Positions 52,368 through 61,875 of a DNA stretch of 64,000 nucleotides are shown one piece after another. The stretch is taken from assembly GCF_000621145.1 (NCBI RefSeq), contig NZ_JHZB01000011.1:1-64000 (forward strand), in the 5' to 3' direction. This stretch comes from Desulfobulbus elongatus DSM 2908. Its GTDB lineage: Bacteria > Desulfobacterota > Desulfobulbia > Desulfobulbales > Desulfobulbaceae. How positions within the stretch are numbered: the stretch's first letter is position 1; every line of letters starts with the position of its first letter. The notes beneath the pieces are model-generated. The model saw only the letters and a list, made by a program, of their open reading frames with translations, searched no databases and was not told the origin of the DNA. The translations under genes were made by a program, and so were the position numbers.

Positions 52368-54536
52368 ATGCCCGCATCGGATTCTCCCCCGCACGACCAC
52401 GACCACGACCCGGCGCCCGCGCCGATCGATTTCCACGATCCCCAATGGTATCTCAACCGCGAGCTGACCTGGCTGGCCTTCAACCGGCGGGTGCTGGGCG
52501 AAGGCCAGGACGAGCGGGTGCCCCTGCTGGAGCGGGTCTTCTTCCTGGCCGTGGTGGGCTCGAATCTCGACGAGTTCTTCATGAAGCGGATCGGCGGCCT
52601 CAAGCAGCAGGTCGGCGCCGGCGTGCGGGAGCTGTCGGTGGACGGCCGCCTGCCCCAGGAGCAGATCGACGCCTGCGCCGTGGTGGTGCGCGACCTGCTC
52701 CGCGAGCAGGAGGAGCTGGAGGTGGAGCTGAAGCGGCTATTGGCCCGGCGGCAGATCCGCATCGTGCCCTACGCCGACCTCAGTCTGGCGGAGAAATCGC
52801 TGGCCGAGCGGTTCTTCCTCGACCAGGTCTATCCCCTGCTCACCCCCCAGGGCATGGACCCGGCCCACCCCTTTCCCTTCATCTCCAACCTGTCGATCAA
52901 CCTGCTGGTCAGCGTCCGCTATCCGGACAGCGAATACAGCTACCTCAACCGCATCAAGGTGCCGGTGAGCGACGACATGCCCCGCTTTCTCGCCTTCGGC
53001 GAGGCCGGCCACTGGATCACCCTGGAGGACCTGATCGGCAACAATCTGGAGGTGCTCTTTCCCGAGATGGTGGTCGAGACCTGCGAGACCTTCCGGGTCA
53101 CCCGCAACGCCATCACCGAGCCCAACCAGGAGCAGGCCAACGACCTGCTGCAGATGATCGAGTCGGCCCTGCGCGAGCGCAAGTTTGCCGAGATTGTCCG
53201 CCTGGAGGTGGGCTGGGGCATGGAGGAGGCGCACCGGGGCATGCTGGCCGCCGAACTGGGGGTGGACGAGGAGGGCGACGTCTTTGCCGTGGACGGCATC
53301 GTCGGCAAGCGCGACCTGTGCGAGATCGCCCGGCTCGACCGCCCGGAGCTGCGCTTTCCGCCGCACAGACCGGTGGACAATCCCGAGCTGCGCGACGATG
53401 CGGCCAATATCTTCCACGTCATCCGGCAACACGGCTCGATCCTGCTCCAGCATCCCTACGAGTCTTTCGACACCTCGGTGGAACGCTACCTGCGCGAGGC
53501 CAGCACCGACCCCAGGGTGCGGGCGATCAAGATGACCCTCTACCGCACCGCCGGCCGGTCGCGGGTGATCGAATACCTGATCGACGCCGCCCAGAACGGC
53601 AAGCAGGTGGCGGTGGTGCTGGAGCTGAAGGCCCGTTTCGACGAGCAGGCCAACATCCGCTGGGCCGGCACCCTGGAGGAGGCGGGCATCCACGTCACCT
53701 ACGGCGTGGTCGGGCTCAAGACCCACTGCAAGGTGATTTTCGTGGTGCGCAGGGACGACGACGGCCTCAGGCGCTACGCCCACATCGGCACCGGCAACTA
53801 TCATGCGGGCACCGCCCGGATGTACTGCGATTTCGGCCTGTTGACCTGCGACCCGGACATCGGCGCCGACCTGACCGAACTGTTCAACTACCTGACCACC
53901 GGCTACACCCCGATGCGGCGCTACCGCAAGCTGCTATGCTCGCCGCGCATGCTCAAGAAGGCGCTGTTGCAGAAGATCGAGCGCGAGATCCGGGGCCACG
54001 GCGTTGACTCGCCGGGCCTGATCCAGTTGAAGGCCAACGCCCTGGAGGACCGCGACGTGGTCGCCGCCCTTTACCGGGCCTCGCAGGCCGGCGTCCGGGT
54101 CGACCTCGTCATCCGCGACACCTGCCGCCTGCGGCCGGGCATCCCCGGCCTGTCGGAGCATATCCGGGTCGTTTCCGTGGTCGGCCGCTTTCTGGAGCAC
54201 GCCCGCCTGTTCTATTTTCACAACCAGGGAAACGAGGAGTACTTCATCGGCTCGGCCGACCTGATGCAGCGCAACCTGGAGAGCCGGGTGGAGGTGTGCG
54301 TGCCGGTGGAGTCGCCCAAGCTGCGCAAGCTGCTGCGCCAGGCGCTCGACCTGCAACTGGCCAGCCGCCGCAACGTCTGGGAGATGCAGCCGGACGGCGA
54401 ATATCGCCGGCGCGAGGCCAAGGGGCGGGCCGGCGCGACCTGCATCCACCACACCTTGATCAAGCAAGCGGAAAAACGATTGGCGGCCAGTGACCGGACG
54501 CCGGGCAAGAAGAAGACGGGGAAGAAAGGTGGGTGA
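52368..54536 (+). CDS. ppk1: Polyphosphate kinase 1
   Basis: A 722-residue PPK1 of normal length. The N-terminal domain begins WYLNRELTWLAFNRRVL. The catalytic histidines lie in GLKTHCKV and FLEHARLFYF, followed by GSADLMQRNLESRVEV. The enzyme reversibly polymerises the gamma phosphate of ATP into polyphosphate. ATG 52368 is chosen since the upstream ATG at 52326 would sit at the predicted transcription start. A 110-bp piece of this gene recurs at 36231-36340. Confidence 0.95.
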   Translation: MPASDSPPHDHDHDPAPAPIDFHDPQWYLNRELTWLAFNRRVLGEGQDERVPLLERVFFLAVVGSNLDEFFMKRIGGLKQQVGAGVRELSVDGRLPQEQIDACAVVVRDLLREQEELEVELKRLLARRQIRIVPYADLSLAEKSLAERFFLDQVYPLLTPQGMDPAHPFPFISNLSINLLVSVRYPDSEYSYLNRIKVPVSDDMPRFLAFGEAGHWITLEDLIGNNLEVLFPEMVVETCETFRVTRNAITEPNQEQANDLLQMIESALRERKFAEIVRLEVGWGMEEAHRGMLAAELGVDEEGDVFAVDGIVGKRDLCEIARLDRPELRFPPHRPVDNPELRDDAANIFHVIRQHGSILLQHPYESFDTSVERYLREASTDPRVRAIKMTLYRTAGRSRVIEYLIDAAQNGKQVAVVLELKARFDEQANIRWAGTLEEAGIHVTYGVVGLKTHCKVIFVVRRDDDGLRRYAHIGTGNYHAGTARMYCDFGLLTCDPDIGADLTELFNYLTTGYTPMRRYRKLLCSPRMLKKALLQKIEREIRGHGVDSPGLIQLKANALEDRDVVAALYRASQAGVRVDLVIRDTCRLRPGIPGLSEHIRVVSVVGRFLEHARLFYFHNQGNEEYFIGSADLMQRNLESRVEVCVPVESPKLRKLLRQALDLQLASRRNVWEMQPDGEYRRREAKGRAGATCIHHTLIKQAEKRLAASDRTPGKKKTGKKGG

Positions 54537-55022
54537 GCGCCGGCCTTTCGGCTGGTGCCCTTGCCGCTTGCCGTCGCCGGGCGCGCTCAAACTCGCGGCT
54601 TACACCGCTCGGACAGTGTGCGCCGCTTCCTCCGGCGCCTGCTGCGTGGCTTCGGCGCTCCCGTATGGGTTTCAGGTTGGAGGAAAGCGGAGAGAAATCC
54701 GTTGACAGCAGGTACAATTTGTCATCTCTAGGAGCGGAGCGACGAGAAATCTCCCGGCCATGAGAGATTCTTGCGCAGGTTCTCGGCACAAACCCGGCGA
54801 AAAACAACGCCGCGCAAACAAGTCCAACACATTTCCCTGGAACATCGAGTCAGTGCATGGCATGGTCATCCCGACAATAAGATGACAGGCCTTGCTCGTC
54901 GTCTATCACCCGGAGGTGCCTCTTTCATGTTCCGTGTCTTGTTCCCTGTTTCTACAAGTAGATAGAAGCATGAACAACCGCAACTGTCTCCCTTATCCGC
55001 AGCAACCGATCATCGGGTGGCC
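54537..55022. other. Spacer without a recognised gene
   Basis: The 486 bp between ppk and the YnfA gene show no convincing coding frame. TTGACA and TACAAT occur at about 54702-54718 but are only five bases apart, so they are not a promoter pair. A strong ppk terminator was not recognised. Confidence 0.45.
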
Positions 55023-55355
55023 ATGACTGAACTGAAAACCGTCGCTTTGTTCTTGGTTACGGCAGTCGCCGAGATTCTGGGCTGCTATCTGCCGTCCCTG
55101 TGGCTGAAGGAAGGCAAAAGCGCCTGGCTGCTTGTGCCCGCGGCGGCGAGCCTGGCGCTGTTCGCCTGGCTGCTGTCGCTGCATCCGACGGCCTCTGGCC
55201 GAGTATATGCGGCGTATGGCGGCGTGTATATTTTCGTGGCCATTCTGTGGCTCTGGTCGGTCGACGGCGTGCGGCCGACGGTCTGGGATTTCGTCGGTTC
55301 GCTTGTCGCCCTCGCCGGCATGGCGATCATCATGTTCGCACCGCGCAGCGTTTGA
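55023..55355 (+). CDS. YnfA/UPF0060 family small membrane protein
   Basis: A 110-residue protein with four hydrophobic helices and the family signature [18 protein letters not shown], then [12 protein letters not shown]. YnfA proteins resemble small multidrug resistance transporters in fold. ATG 55023 gives the usual N-terminus; a GTG six bases upstream is possible. It converges with the OlsF-like gene. Confidence 0.93.
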   Translation: MTELKTVALFLVTAVAEILGCYLPSLWLKEGKSAWLLVPAAASLALFAWLLSLHPTASGRVYAAYGGVYIFVAILWLWSVDGVRPTVWDFVGSLVALAGMAIIMFAPRSV

Positions 55356-55425
55356 TTCCGCCTTCCGGGACGCGCTATTTTCCGACCTCTCACGCCGGCA
55401 TCCTCCCCCGGCACGCTATCCCCCC

Positions 55426-57150
55426 TCACCCTGCCGTCAGCACCGACTCCTCGATGTAGCGATTGCGCTTGTTCGGCTTCAACTGGGCGGTGTCCACCAC
55501 CACCAGGCCGTCGACGCAGTCGCCGAAGTCCCGGTCGACGTTGAAGTCGAGAAACACCACCCCGCCGGGCAGGCAGAGTTCGGTGTACTGCTTGTACAGC
55601 GTGGGGATCGACGTACCCATGGCCGCCAGCATGGACTTGAGGTGGACCAGGTCCTGCTGGTAGTTGTCGCCCTGGAAGGAGCGGGCCAGGTCGGTGACCG
55701 GCAGCGAGAAGCGGAAGGGATTGCGCGAGCAGGTCTGGCTGCCGGCGGTGCTGAAATAGAGCTTGTAGAAGTAGATGAGCAGTTCCTTCGCCATCTGCGG
55801 CATGGCGTTGCTGATGCTCACCGGCCCGAACAGGTAGCGGTACTGCGGGTTGCGGCGGAGGAAGGCGCCGATGCCGTACCACAGATAATCGAGGCTGCGC
55901 TTGCCCCAGTAGCGCTGCTGCACGAAGCTGCGGCCCAGTTCCAGCCCCTGGTCGAGGTAGGGAAACCGGCTCGGCTCGAACTGGAACAGGCTGTGGCTGT
56001 ACAACCCCTCGCAGTCGTGCTCCCTCACCACCGCCGCCGCGTCGGCCAGCCGGTAGGCGCCGACGATCTCCAGATCTTCCTCCGACCAGAGCACCAGATG
56101 GCGGTAATAGCGATCGAACCGGTCCATGTCCCGCCGCCTGCCCGACCCCTCGCCCACGGCCCGGAAGGTCATCTCCCGCAGCCGGGCGATCTCCCGCAGC
56201 ACCGGCGACTGCTCGTCGCCTTCGAACAGGTAGATGGCCTTGTTGTCCGGCGTTTTCCCCAGCAGTTCGCCCGCCTGTACGGTCTTCTTGAGCACCACCC
56301 GCCGTTCCGGCCGGGCGATGGCCGTCTCGGTGGGCAAAACGCCCCGCTTGCCCGCGCCGATGCGGTAGAGGTGCCGGCGGAACAGGTCGACCTTGTCCCG
56401 TTCCCGGATCTTGAGGCCGTCGTAGGCGGCATGGGGGATCAGGCCGCCGATGGTCAGCTTGAGGGGCCGCCGCCGCTGGTGGAACATCTCGCCGACCAGC
56501 ATCAGGGTGGAGAGCGGCTTGACCAGCATCGAGGTGGCGTAGAAGGAGAAGGAGTTGCGGCCGTGCACGTGGATGGGCAGAATCGGCGCCTTGGCCCGGG
56601 CCGCCATGCGGAGGAAGCCCTTGTGCCAGGGACCGTCCTGGATGCCCTTGGGCGAGAGGCGCGACACCTCGCCCGCCGGAAAGATGATGATGGCCTCCTC
56701 GTTGGCGAGGGCCCGGTCGATGCGGGCGAGCTGCTCCTTGCGGGCATGGCCGGTCATGACCTTGACCGACAGCAGGCAGGGGTGGAGCGGTTCGATGGCC
56801 TCCAGCAGGTCGTTGGCGACGATGCGCGTGTCCGGGCGGCTGTCGTGCACCAGTTTGAGCAGCGCCAGCCCGTCCAGGGAGCCGATGGGATGGTTGGCGA
56901 CGATCACCACCCGGCCGCTGGCCGGGATGTTCTCCCGGTCGCGGTCGGACACGGTGTAGGTGCAGTGCAGGGTCTCCAGCACCTGTTCGACGAAATCCAT
57001 GCCCTTGAGGTGGGGATACTGCTCGGCGAAACGGAGGAAGCGATCCTCCCGGAGCAGGCGGCGGAGCACGGTGCGGACCGGCGGGGTGACCAGCGGCCGG
57101 TTGGCCAGGCGCGGATAGTACTGGTTGAGGAGGGCGTCGACGGTGAACAT
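55426..57150 (-). CDS. OlsF-like bifunctional ornithine lipid synthase (PlsC-type plus GNAT-type acyltransferase)
   Basis: A 574-residue fusion. The N-terminal half is a lysophospholipid-acyltransferase-type domain with NHPIGSLDGL (about 86-95) and FPAGEVSR (about 156-163). The C-terminal half (about 310-560) resembles OlsB/hemolysin-type N-acyltransferases (EIVGAYRLAD, GLYSHSLFQFEP, ELGRSFVQQRYW). This order matches OlsF, which makes ornithine lipid without phosphate. Phospholipid replacement under phosphate limitation fits the Pho-box-like array at 58071-58124 and the surrounding genes. ATG 57150 is preferred over the ATG six bases upstream because of GGAG spacing. It follows the EEP-fold gene by 33 bases. 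Substrate assignment to ornithine is inferred from domain order. Confidence 0.78.
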   Translation of the reverse strand: MFTVDALLNQYYPRLANRPLVTPPVRTVLRRLLREDRFLRFAEQYPHLKGMDFVEQVLETLHCTYTVSDRDRENIPASGRVVIVANHPIGSLDGLALLKLVHDSRPDTRIVANDLLEAIEPLHPCLLSVKVMTGHARKEQLARIDRALANEEAIIIFPAGEVSRLSPKGIQDGPWHKGFLRMAARAKAPILPIHVHGRNSFSFYATSMLVKPLSTLMLVGEMFHQRRRPLKLTIGGLIPHAAYDGLKIRERDKVDLFRRHLYRIGAGKRGVLPTETAIARPERRVVLKKTVQAGELLGKTPDNKAIYLFEGDEQSPVLREIARLREMTFRAVGEGSGRRRDMDRFDRYYRHLVLWSEEDLEIVGAYRLADAAAVVREHDCEGLYSHSLFQFEPSRFPYLDQGLELGRSFVQQRYWGKRSLDYLWYGIGAFLRRNPQYRYLFGPVSISNAMPQMAKELLIYFYKLYFSTAGSQTCSRNPFRFSLPVTDLARSFQGDNYQQDLVHLKSMLAAMGTSIPTLYKQYTELCLPGGVVFLDFNVDRDFGDCVDGLVVVDTAQLKPNKRNRYIEESVLTAG

Positions 57151-57183
57151 GGGCATCTCCAGGGGTGAAAAACGGGCGACGGT

Positions 57184-57987
57184 TCAGGCAAAGGCGCGGT
57201 GTTCCCGGTAGCCCAGCCACTGTTCGCGGAACGACAGGGGAAAGAGGGGACGGTGGGATTTGCCGCCGATGCGCTGGATGTCGACGGTCATGGCCAGGGC
57301 GGGCAGGTTCGGGGCATGCCCGGCATCGACGGCCGCGGCCGGCTCGGGTTGGCGGACGGTGACCGCCGACACCGCCGGGAATCTGGCGGTGAACAGACCG
57401 AGCAGGCCGACGCCGGGCGCGGTCAGCGGCGTGCGGTGCAGGGTATAGTTGGAGCGGGTGGTGAGCTGCTGCCATTGCTTGCCGGTGAGCACCGCGGCCC
57501 GGTCGGCGCACAAGGCCACCGCGCCGTAAGGTTCGCGGAGCAGGGCATGGGCGAACAGGTGGCGCAATTGCCGGAGCTGGGTCGTGCGCGAGGCGCCGAG
57601 GTGGAGGTTGAGCGCCAGCAGCGAGGCGCCGTGCTTGCGGACCAGGGCGAACTGGACCAGGGTGGTCTCGTCCTCCTCGCCGATGGTGAAACTGCCGCTG
57701 TTGAGGACCCACGTCGTGTTGCCGGTGAAAATGGCCAGGCCGCCGGCCGTCTGGCCGGCATCGGGTACGGGGCGCAGTCCGGGCCGGCCGACGGCGAAGC
57801 AGCTGCAGGTCAGGCCCAGGGAGGTCGGCAGCCAGCGGCTGCATGCCGCCCGGCCGTCCGGGGCGAGGGGCACGGACTGGCAGCAGAGCAGGTCGATGCC
57901 GTCCGCATCGCGGGAGGGGACGAGGGTGGAAAAGGTCTCGGGCAAGGGGCCGAGGTGCGTTGCGTCCAGGGTCATGAGGTTGATCAT
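57184..57987 (-). CDS. EEP-fold (endonuclease/exonuclease/phosphatase) homologue with degenerate active site
   Basis: A 267-residue protein with the layout of the endonuclease/exonuclease/phosphatase fold: GIDLLCCQSVPL where LQE is expected, GGLAIFTGN, the strand LVQFALVRKHGASLLALNLHLG, and ICADRA-like ALCADRAAV where GDFN normally lies. Several catalytic residues are therefore missing or altered, so hydrolase activity is uncertain. It is the first gene after a Pho-box-like promoter and is cotranscribed with the OlsF-like gene. Confidence 0.6.
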   Translation of the reverse strand: MINLMTLDATHLGPLPETFSTLVPSRDADGIDLLCCQSVPLAPDGRAACSRWLPTSLGLTCSCFAVGRPGLRPVPDAGQTAGGLAIFTGNTTWVLNSGSFTIGEEDETTLVQFALVRKHGASLLALNLHLGASRTTQLRQLRHLFAHALLREPYGAVALCADRAAVLTGKQWQQLTTRSNYTLHRTPLTAPGVGLLGLFTARFPAVSAVTVRQPEPAAAVDAGHAPNLPALAMTVDIQRIGGKSHRPLFPLSFREQWLGYREHRAFA

Positions 57988-58070
57988 GGGGAGCGTCTCC
58001 GGGAAAGTGATGGCCGACCGGCGGGTGTCGATTCCGTTCGGGAGCCGATAAGGCCGTAAATCGATGCCCT

Positions 58071-58124
58071 TTTCTAGCAGGGCTGTGTTGGCGTTTGGTC
58101 AGCGCGGCATCAGGGTTTGGTCAG
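58071..58124 (-). promoter_or_regulatory. Pho-box-like array and -10 of the EEP/OlsF operon
   Basis: Minus strand 7-mers at 11-bp steps: CTGACCA (58124-58118), CTGATGC (58113-58107), CTGACCA (58102-58096) and CCAACAC (58091-58085). Eight bases later comes TAGAAA (58076-58071). The array overlaps the last codons of the upstream gene. Confidence 0.75.
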
Positions 58125-59015
58125 GATCGCCCTTCGGCCGTGTTCTCCGGTGCGGCCGTTGCCGGGGATCGCCGTCATCCGTCCGTTTCTCGGGCGGGCG
58201 GGCGTCCGCGGTTCCGGCCGGATGGGCAGGAAGGCGTCGGCCGCAACCCGGCCCTGCCAGTCGGGATGGGGCGCCAGGCCGAGGAGGGCGGCCATGGTCG
58301 GGGCCAGGTCGAGGAGCGACACCGGGCGGTCGATCCGGTGCCCCTGGCGGAGGCCGGGACCGGAGAGGAGCAGCGGCAGGCCGGCTTCGGCCGTTTCGGC
58401 GCTTGGCCGCTCCGGGGCGCCGCATCCCAGCACCAGGAACGCATAGTCCCGGTGCAGGCCGACCACGGCCAGATGTTCCCGGAGCAGGCCCAGGGCGCGG
58501 TCGGCCTGTTCGACGCTCTCCAGGCAGGCGTTCGAGCCGGGGCCGAAGTGGGTGGCGGCGATGCCGGTCCCTTCCAGATGGACCAGGCAGAAGTCCGGTT
58601 GTTCCCGCTGGAGGTGGATGGCCGCGTGCTCGGCCAGTTCGTGGTCGACGTTGCGGATCGATTGCGAGTTGATCAGCAGTCCGGTCTGGAGGCTGCCGGA
58701 CGGGAAGAGCAGGCGCAGGCGGTCGTTGGAGTAGAAGGCGGCGCTGGTCTGGTGGCGGTAGCGGAGCAGGCTGATCAGGGAAAGCGCATGGGGCGAAACC
58801 GCGGCGGCGCCGGAGTTGGCCAGCACGCCGTGCTCTTCCGGCGGCAGCGAGGTGAGCAGGCTGACCAGGGTGGGCAGGGTCAGGCCGGGGCGCACCGGCC
58901 GGAGATGCCGGCACAGCACTCCTTCCCGGGCCAGGGCGTCGAAACAGGGGACATGGGCGCAGGCCAGGGTTTCGGCGCGGAGGCCGTCGACGATCACGCA
59001 GAGCAGCTTGGACAT
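58110..59015 (-). CDS. Alkaline-phosphatase-superfamily protein lacking canonical metal ligands
   Basis: A 301-residue protein with the fold pattern of phosphodiesterase/nucleotide pyrophosphatases: IVDGLRAET with D10, the nucleophile region PGLTLPTLVSLLTSLPPEEHGV, and THFGPGS corresponding to the usual DxxGHxxGP. The aspartate of that motif is absent, and SDHGM is replaced by LGCGAP, so at least three metal ligands are lost. No signal peptide is seen. It is preceded by a Pho-box-like array. It could be a binding or regulatory relative of phosphatases. ATG 59015 has GGGAG upstream. Confidence 0.65.
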   Translation of the reverse strand: MSKLLCVIVDGLRAETLACAHVPCFDALAREGVLCRHLRPVRPGLTLPTLVSLLTSLPPEEHGVLANSGAAAVSPHALSLISLLRYRHQTSAAFYSNDRLRLLFPSGSLQTGLLINSQSIRNVDHELAEHAAIHLQREQPDFCLVHLEGTGIAATHFGPGSNACLESVEQADRALGLLREHLAVVGLHRDYAFLVLGCGAPERPSAETAEAGLPLLLSGPGLRQGHRIDRPVSLLDLAPTMAALLGLAPHPDWQGRVAADAFLPIRPEPRTPARPRNGRMTAIPGNGRTGEHGRRAILTKP

Positions 59016-59084
59016 GGGCACTCCCTGATGGCGGTGGGGCCGCGCCGGATGTGATCCGGAAATGCGGCCGGGGATGTGCCTGTG

Positions 59085-59138
59085 TCTCTACCCGCGCGCC
59101 GTTATGGCACGGTTAGGGGGCGATGACGATTCGGTCAG
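59085..59138 (-). promoter_or_regulatory. Pho-box-like array and -10 of the phosphatase-superfamily gene
   Basis: Minus strand 7-mers at 11-bp steps: CTGACCG (59138-59132), GTCATCG (59127-59121), CTAACCG (59116-59110) and ATAACGG (59105-59099). Eight bases later comes TAGAGA (59090-59085). Confidence 0.75.
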
Positions 59139-59180
59139 GAAAAATGAACATGAGGAAAGAGCGGGGCGGACGGGCGGCGG

Positions 59181-61703
59181 TCAGGGCGCGGTCGGCTGCC
59201 GGCCGGCGTCGAGCACCTGGCGGAGCAGCGCCGAGAGTTCCTTCTGGGGCAGGGGCTTGAGGGCAAAGCCCTTGATCCCCATGGCCATGGCCGTGTCCCT
59301 GGACACGAGGCTGCTGTAGCCGGTGCAGAGGATGACGGGCAGCTCCGGCCGGATCGCCAGCATCTGCCGGGCCATTTCCATGCCGGTCAGGCCCGGCATG
59401 GTCTGATCGGCGACCACGGCGTCGAACCAGTCGGGGCGGTTGCGGAAGGCGGTCAGGGCCTCGGTGCCGCTCGTGCGCACGGTGACCTCGTAGCCGAGCC
59501 GTTCCAGCATGGTCTTGCCCAGTTCGGCCAAAAGCGGTTCGTCGTCGACGAACAGGATGCGCTCCCGGCCGGGCAGCACCTGGCCGGTCGTCCCCTTCGG
59601 GCCGGCCCCGGTCTCCCGGTCGAGAGCCGGCAGGGCGACCCGGAAGCGGGTGCCTTCGCCGGGCACGCTGTCGCAGGCGATCAGTCCCCGGTAGGAGGTG
59701 ACGATGCCGTGGATGATGGCCAGCCCCATGCCGGTGCCCTTGCCCATCTCCTTGGTGGTGAAATAGGGTTCGAAAATCTTGTCCCGGATGTCCGGGGGGA
59801 TGCCGGTGCCGGTATCGGCGACCGTCAGTTCGACGAAGGGGCCGGGCTGGAGTTCGAAACGGCCGGACACCTCGTCCGGGCCGATGTCCCGGTCGGCCAG
59901 GACGATCGACAGGGTGCCGCCGGTCGTTTCCATGGCGTGGAAGGCGTTGGTGCAGAGATTCATCACGATCTGCTGGACCTGGACCGGGTCAGCGTGGATG
60001 CTGCGGGTGGTCTCGTCGATCCGGGTCTTGATGGCAATGGTCGCGGGCAGGCTGGGGCGGAGGAGCTTCACCGTCTCCCGGACGATGACCGCCGGGGCGA
60101 GCGTCGTCCGCTCGCTGGCGGTCTGGCGGCTGAAGGCGAGAATCTGCCTGACCAGGGCCGTCGCCCGGTCGCTCGCCTTGAGCACGTTGGCCAGGTCGCG
60201 GGCGACCACCGAATCCGGCGGGCAGGCATCCAGGGCCATTTCGGTGTAGCCGACGATCGTGCCGAGGATGTTGTTGAAATCATGGGCGATGCCGCCCGCC
60301 AGCGTGCCGATGGCCTCCATCTTTTGCGCCTGGACGAGCTGGATGTGCAGCCGCTGCCGGTCCGCCTCGGAACGCCGCAGCTCGGTGATGTCGCGGCCGA
60401 CGGACTGCACTTCGGCGCAGCGGCCGTCGCCGTCGAAGAGGGGCACGTCCATCCAGTGGATGTGGCGGGTCGAACCGTCCTTGAGGCGGGCAACGCTTTC
60501 CCGCGAAAGGGGCGCGGGCGCAGCCGTCAGCCGGGCGTGGGCGGCCAGGATGGCGGGCCGTTCGGTGACCGGAACCAGGTCGATCCAGCGGCGGCCGATC
60601 AGGGATTCCTCCCCGTTGGCGGCGCACATGGCCACGTATGTGCTGTTGGTGAAGGTCAGGGTGGTGTCGGGCAGCCAGCGGCAGACGGCGTCGTGCTGGC
60701 TCTCGACGATGGCCTGATAGTGCTGCTCGCTGGCGCGCAACCGCTGTTCGCTGGCCCGCAGCCGGTTGAGAAACAGCCCCATCGCCGCCAGGCCCATCCC
60801 GGTCAGGGCCGAGGTGAGGGCGGCCATCCGCCACCATGCCGCGAACTGCTCGCCGGTGGCCCGCCCCACCAGTACATAGAAGGGATAGGGCGCGAGGCTG
60901 TGGAAGGCGAAGGTGCGGTCGACGCCGTCGGTGGCGCCGACGTAGCGGACCACGCCCCGGCGGATGCCGTCCTCGATCTGCCGCTGGGGCGGGATGTCCC
61001 TGGCCGGGTTGTTGAGCATCTTCGCCACCGCGGGCCAGCGTACCACCAGCCGGCTGGTGTCGCTGCGCCGGATGCTGACCATGCCCGCCTTGCCCACATC
61101 CATGCGGGCGAACAGATCCTCGAAAAATCCCAGGTCCACGGGGGTGACGACCAGGCCGCGGAAGGTGCCGTCGTCGGCCAGCACCGCCTGCGAGGCGATC
61201 ATGGTCAGGGGCGCGGTGGGCAGGGTTTCGGAAAACTGCACTTCCTTTTGGGGGGATTGCCTGCTCTGCCGAAAATAGGGCTGATCGGCGATGCTGGCCG
61301 CGGCCGCGGCCGGATCGTTGCTGAACACCAGGCGGCCGTCGGCATCGTAATAGTGGTGGCCCCGGATTTCGGGAAACGACCGGCACAGGGCCCGCAAGTG
61401 GCCGTGGGCGTGCCGGATGGCCTCTTCGGAGAGCCGCTCGGCCAGCACTTCGGGGAGGAGATTCAGGCGCACCAGATCGGAGGTGGCGCCGATGCGCCGC
61501 AGGGCCGCCTCCAGTTGGCTGGCGAGGACGTGCGCCTCGTTGGCCGAACTCATGGCGATGGTGCGTTCCGTCTGGCGGTAGCTGACAACGAGGAAGAAGC
61601 CGAGGAGCACAGCGGTCAGGGCGGCCAGGAGCAGGAAGCAGAGGCTGTAGGCGTGCCTGCGGACGGCAATACGGAGCCGGCTGGCAAGCGGATGGGCTGT
61701 CAT
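59181..61703 (-). CDS. Hybrid sensor histidine kinase (dCache-PAS-HisKA-HATPase-REC)
   Basis: An 840-residue membrane kinase. One helix at about 15-40 and another near 280-300 enclose a periplasmic dCache-type sensor with YYDADGRLVFSNDP and PLTMIASQAV. A PAS domain follows, then HisKA with GGIAHDFNNILGTIVGY, an HATPase (NLCTNAFHAME, DTGTGIP, GMGLAI), and a C-terminal receiver with aspartate in VVADQTMPGLTG. Phosphate would pass from histidine to the receiver. No DNA-binding regulator lies beside it, so a phosphotransfer partner elsewhere is expected. It is not a PhoR. ATG 61703 is used, as the upstream extension is not family-like. Confidence 0.9.
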   Translation of the reverse strand: MTAHPLASRLRIAVRRHAYSLCFLLLAALTAVLLGFFLVVSYRQTERTIAMSSANEAHVLASQLEAALRRIGATSDLVRLNLLPEVLAERLSEEAIRHAHGHLRALCRSFPEIRGHHYYDADGRLVFSNDPAAAAASIADQPYFRQSRQSPQKEVQFSETLPTAPLTMIASQAVLADDGTFRGLVVTPVDLGFFEDLFARMDVGKAGMVSIRRSDTSRLVVRWPAVAKMLNNPARDIPPQRQIEDGIRRGVVRYVGATDGVDRTFAFHSLAPYPFYVLVGRATGEQFAAWWRMAALTSALTGMGLAAMGLFLNRLRASEQRLRASEQHYQAIVESQHDAVCRWLPDTTLTFTNSTYVAMCAANGEESLIGRRWIDLVPVTERPAILAAHARLTAAPAPLSRESVARLKDGSTRHIHWMDVPLFDGDGRCAEVQSVGRDITELRRSEADRQRLHIQLVQAQKMEAIGTLAGGIAHDFNNILGTIVGYTEMALDACPPDSVVARDLANVLKASDRATALVRQILAFSRQTASERTTLAPAVIVRETVKLLRPSLPATIAIKTRIDETTRSIHADPVQVQQIVMNLCTNAFHAMETTGGTLSIVLADRDIGPDEVSGRFELQPGPFVELTVADTGTGIPPDIRDKIFEPYFTTKEMGKGTGMGLAIIHGIVTSYRGLIACDSVPGEGTRFRVALPALDRETGAGPKGTTGQVLPGRERILFVDDEPLLAELGKTMLERLGYEVTVRTSGTEALTAFRNRPDWFDAVVADQTMPGLTGMEMARQMLAIRPELPVILCTGYSSLVSRDTAMAMGIKGFALKPLPQKELSALLRQVLDAGRQPTAP

Positions 61704-61875
61704 CGGAAAAAGCCCTCGCGGTTTTCGGACGGGGCCGTTCGGCGGGGAGCCGCGGCTGGAGGCTGTCCGATTGTTTTTTTCAAAAAAACACAGGCCAGGG
61801 GCAGGGTCAAGGAAAAGCTGCGGCCGGTCCGATCGGACGTCCGTCCGGTTCGTTTGCGGTGTCCTGCCGGGGTTC

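Noticed and set aside
54700-54720. TTGACA and TACAAT in the spacer after ppk
   Set aside because: The elements are only five bases apart, so they cannot act as a -35/-10 pair.
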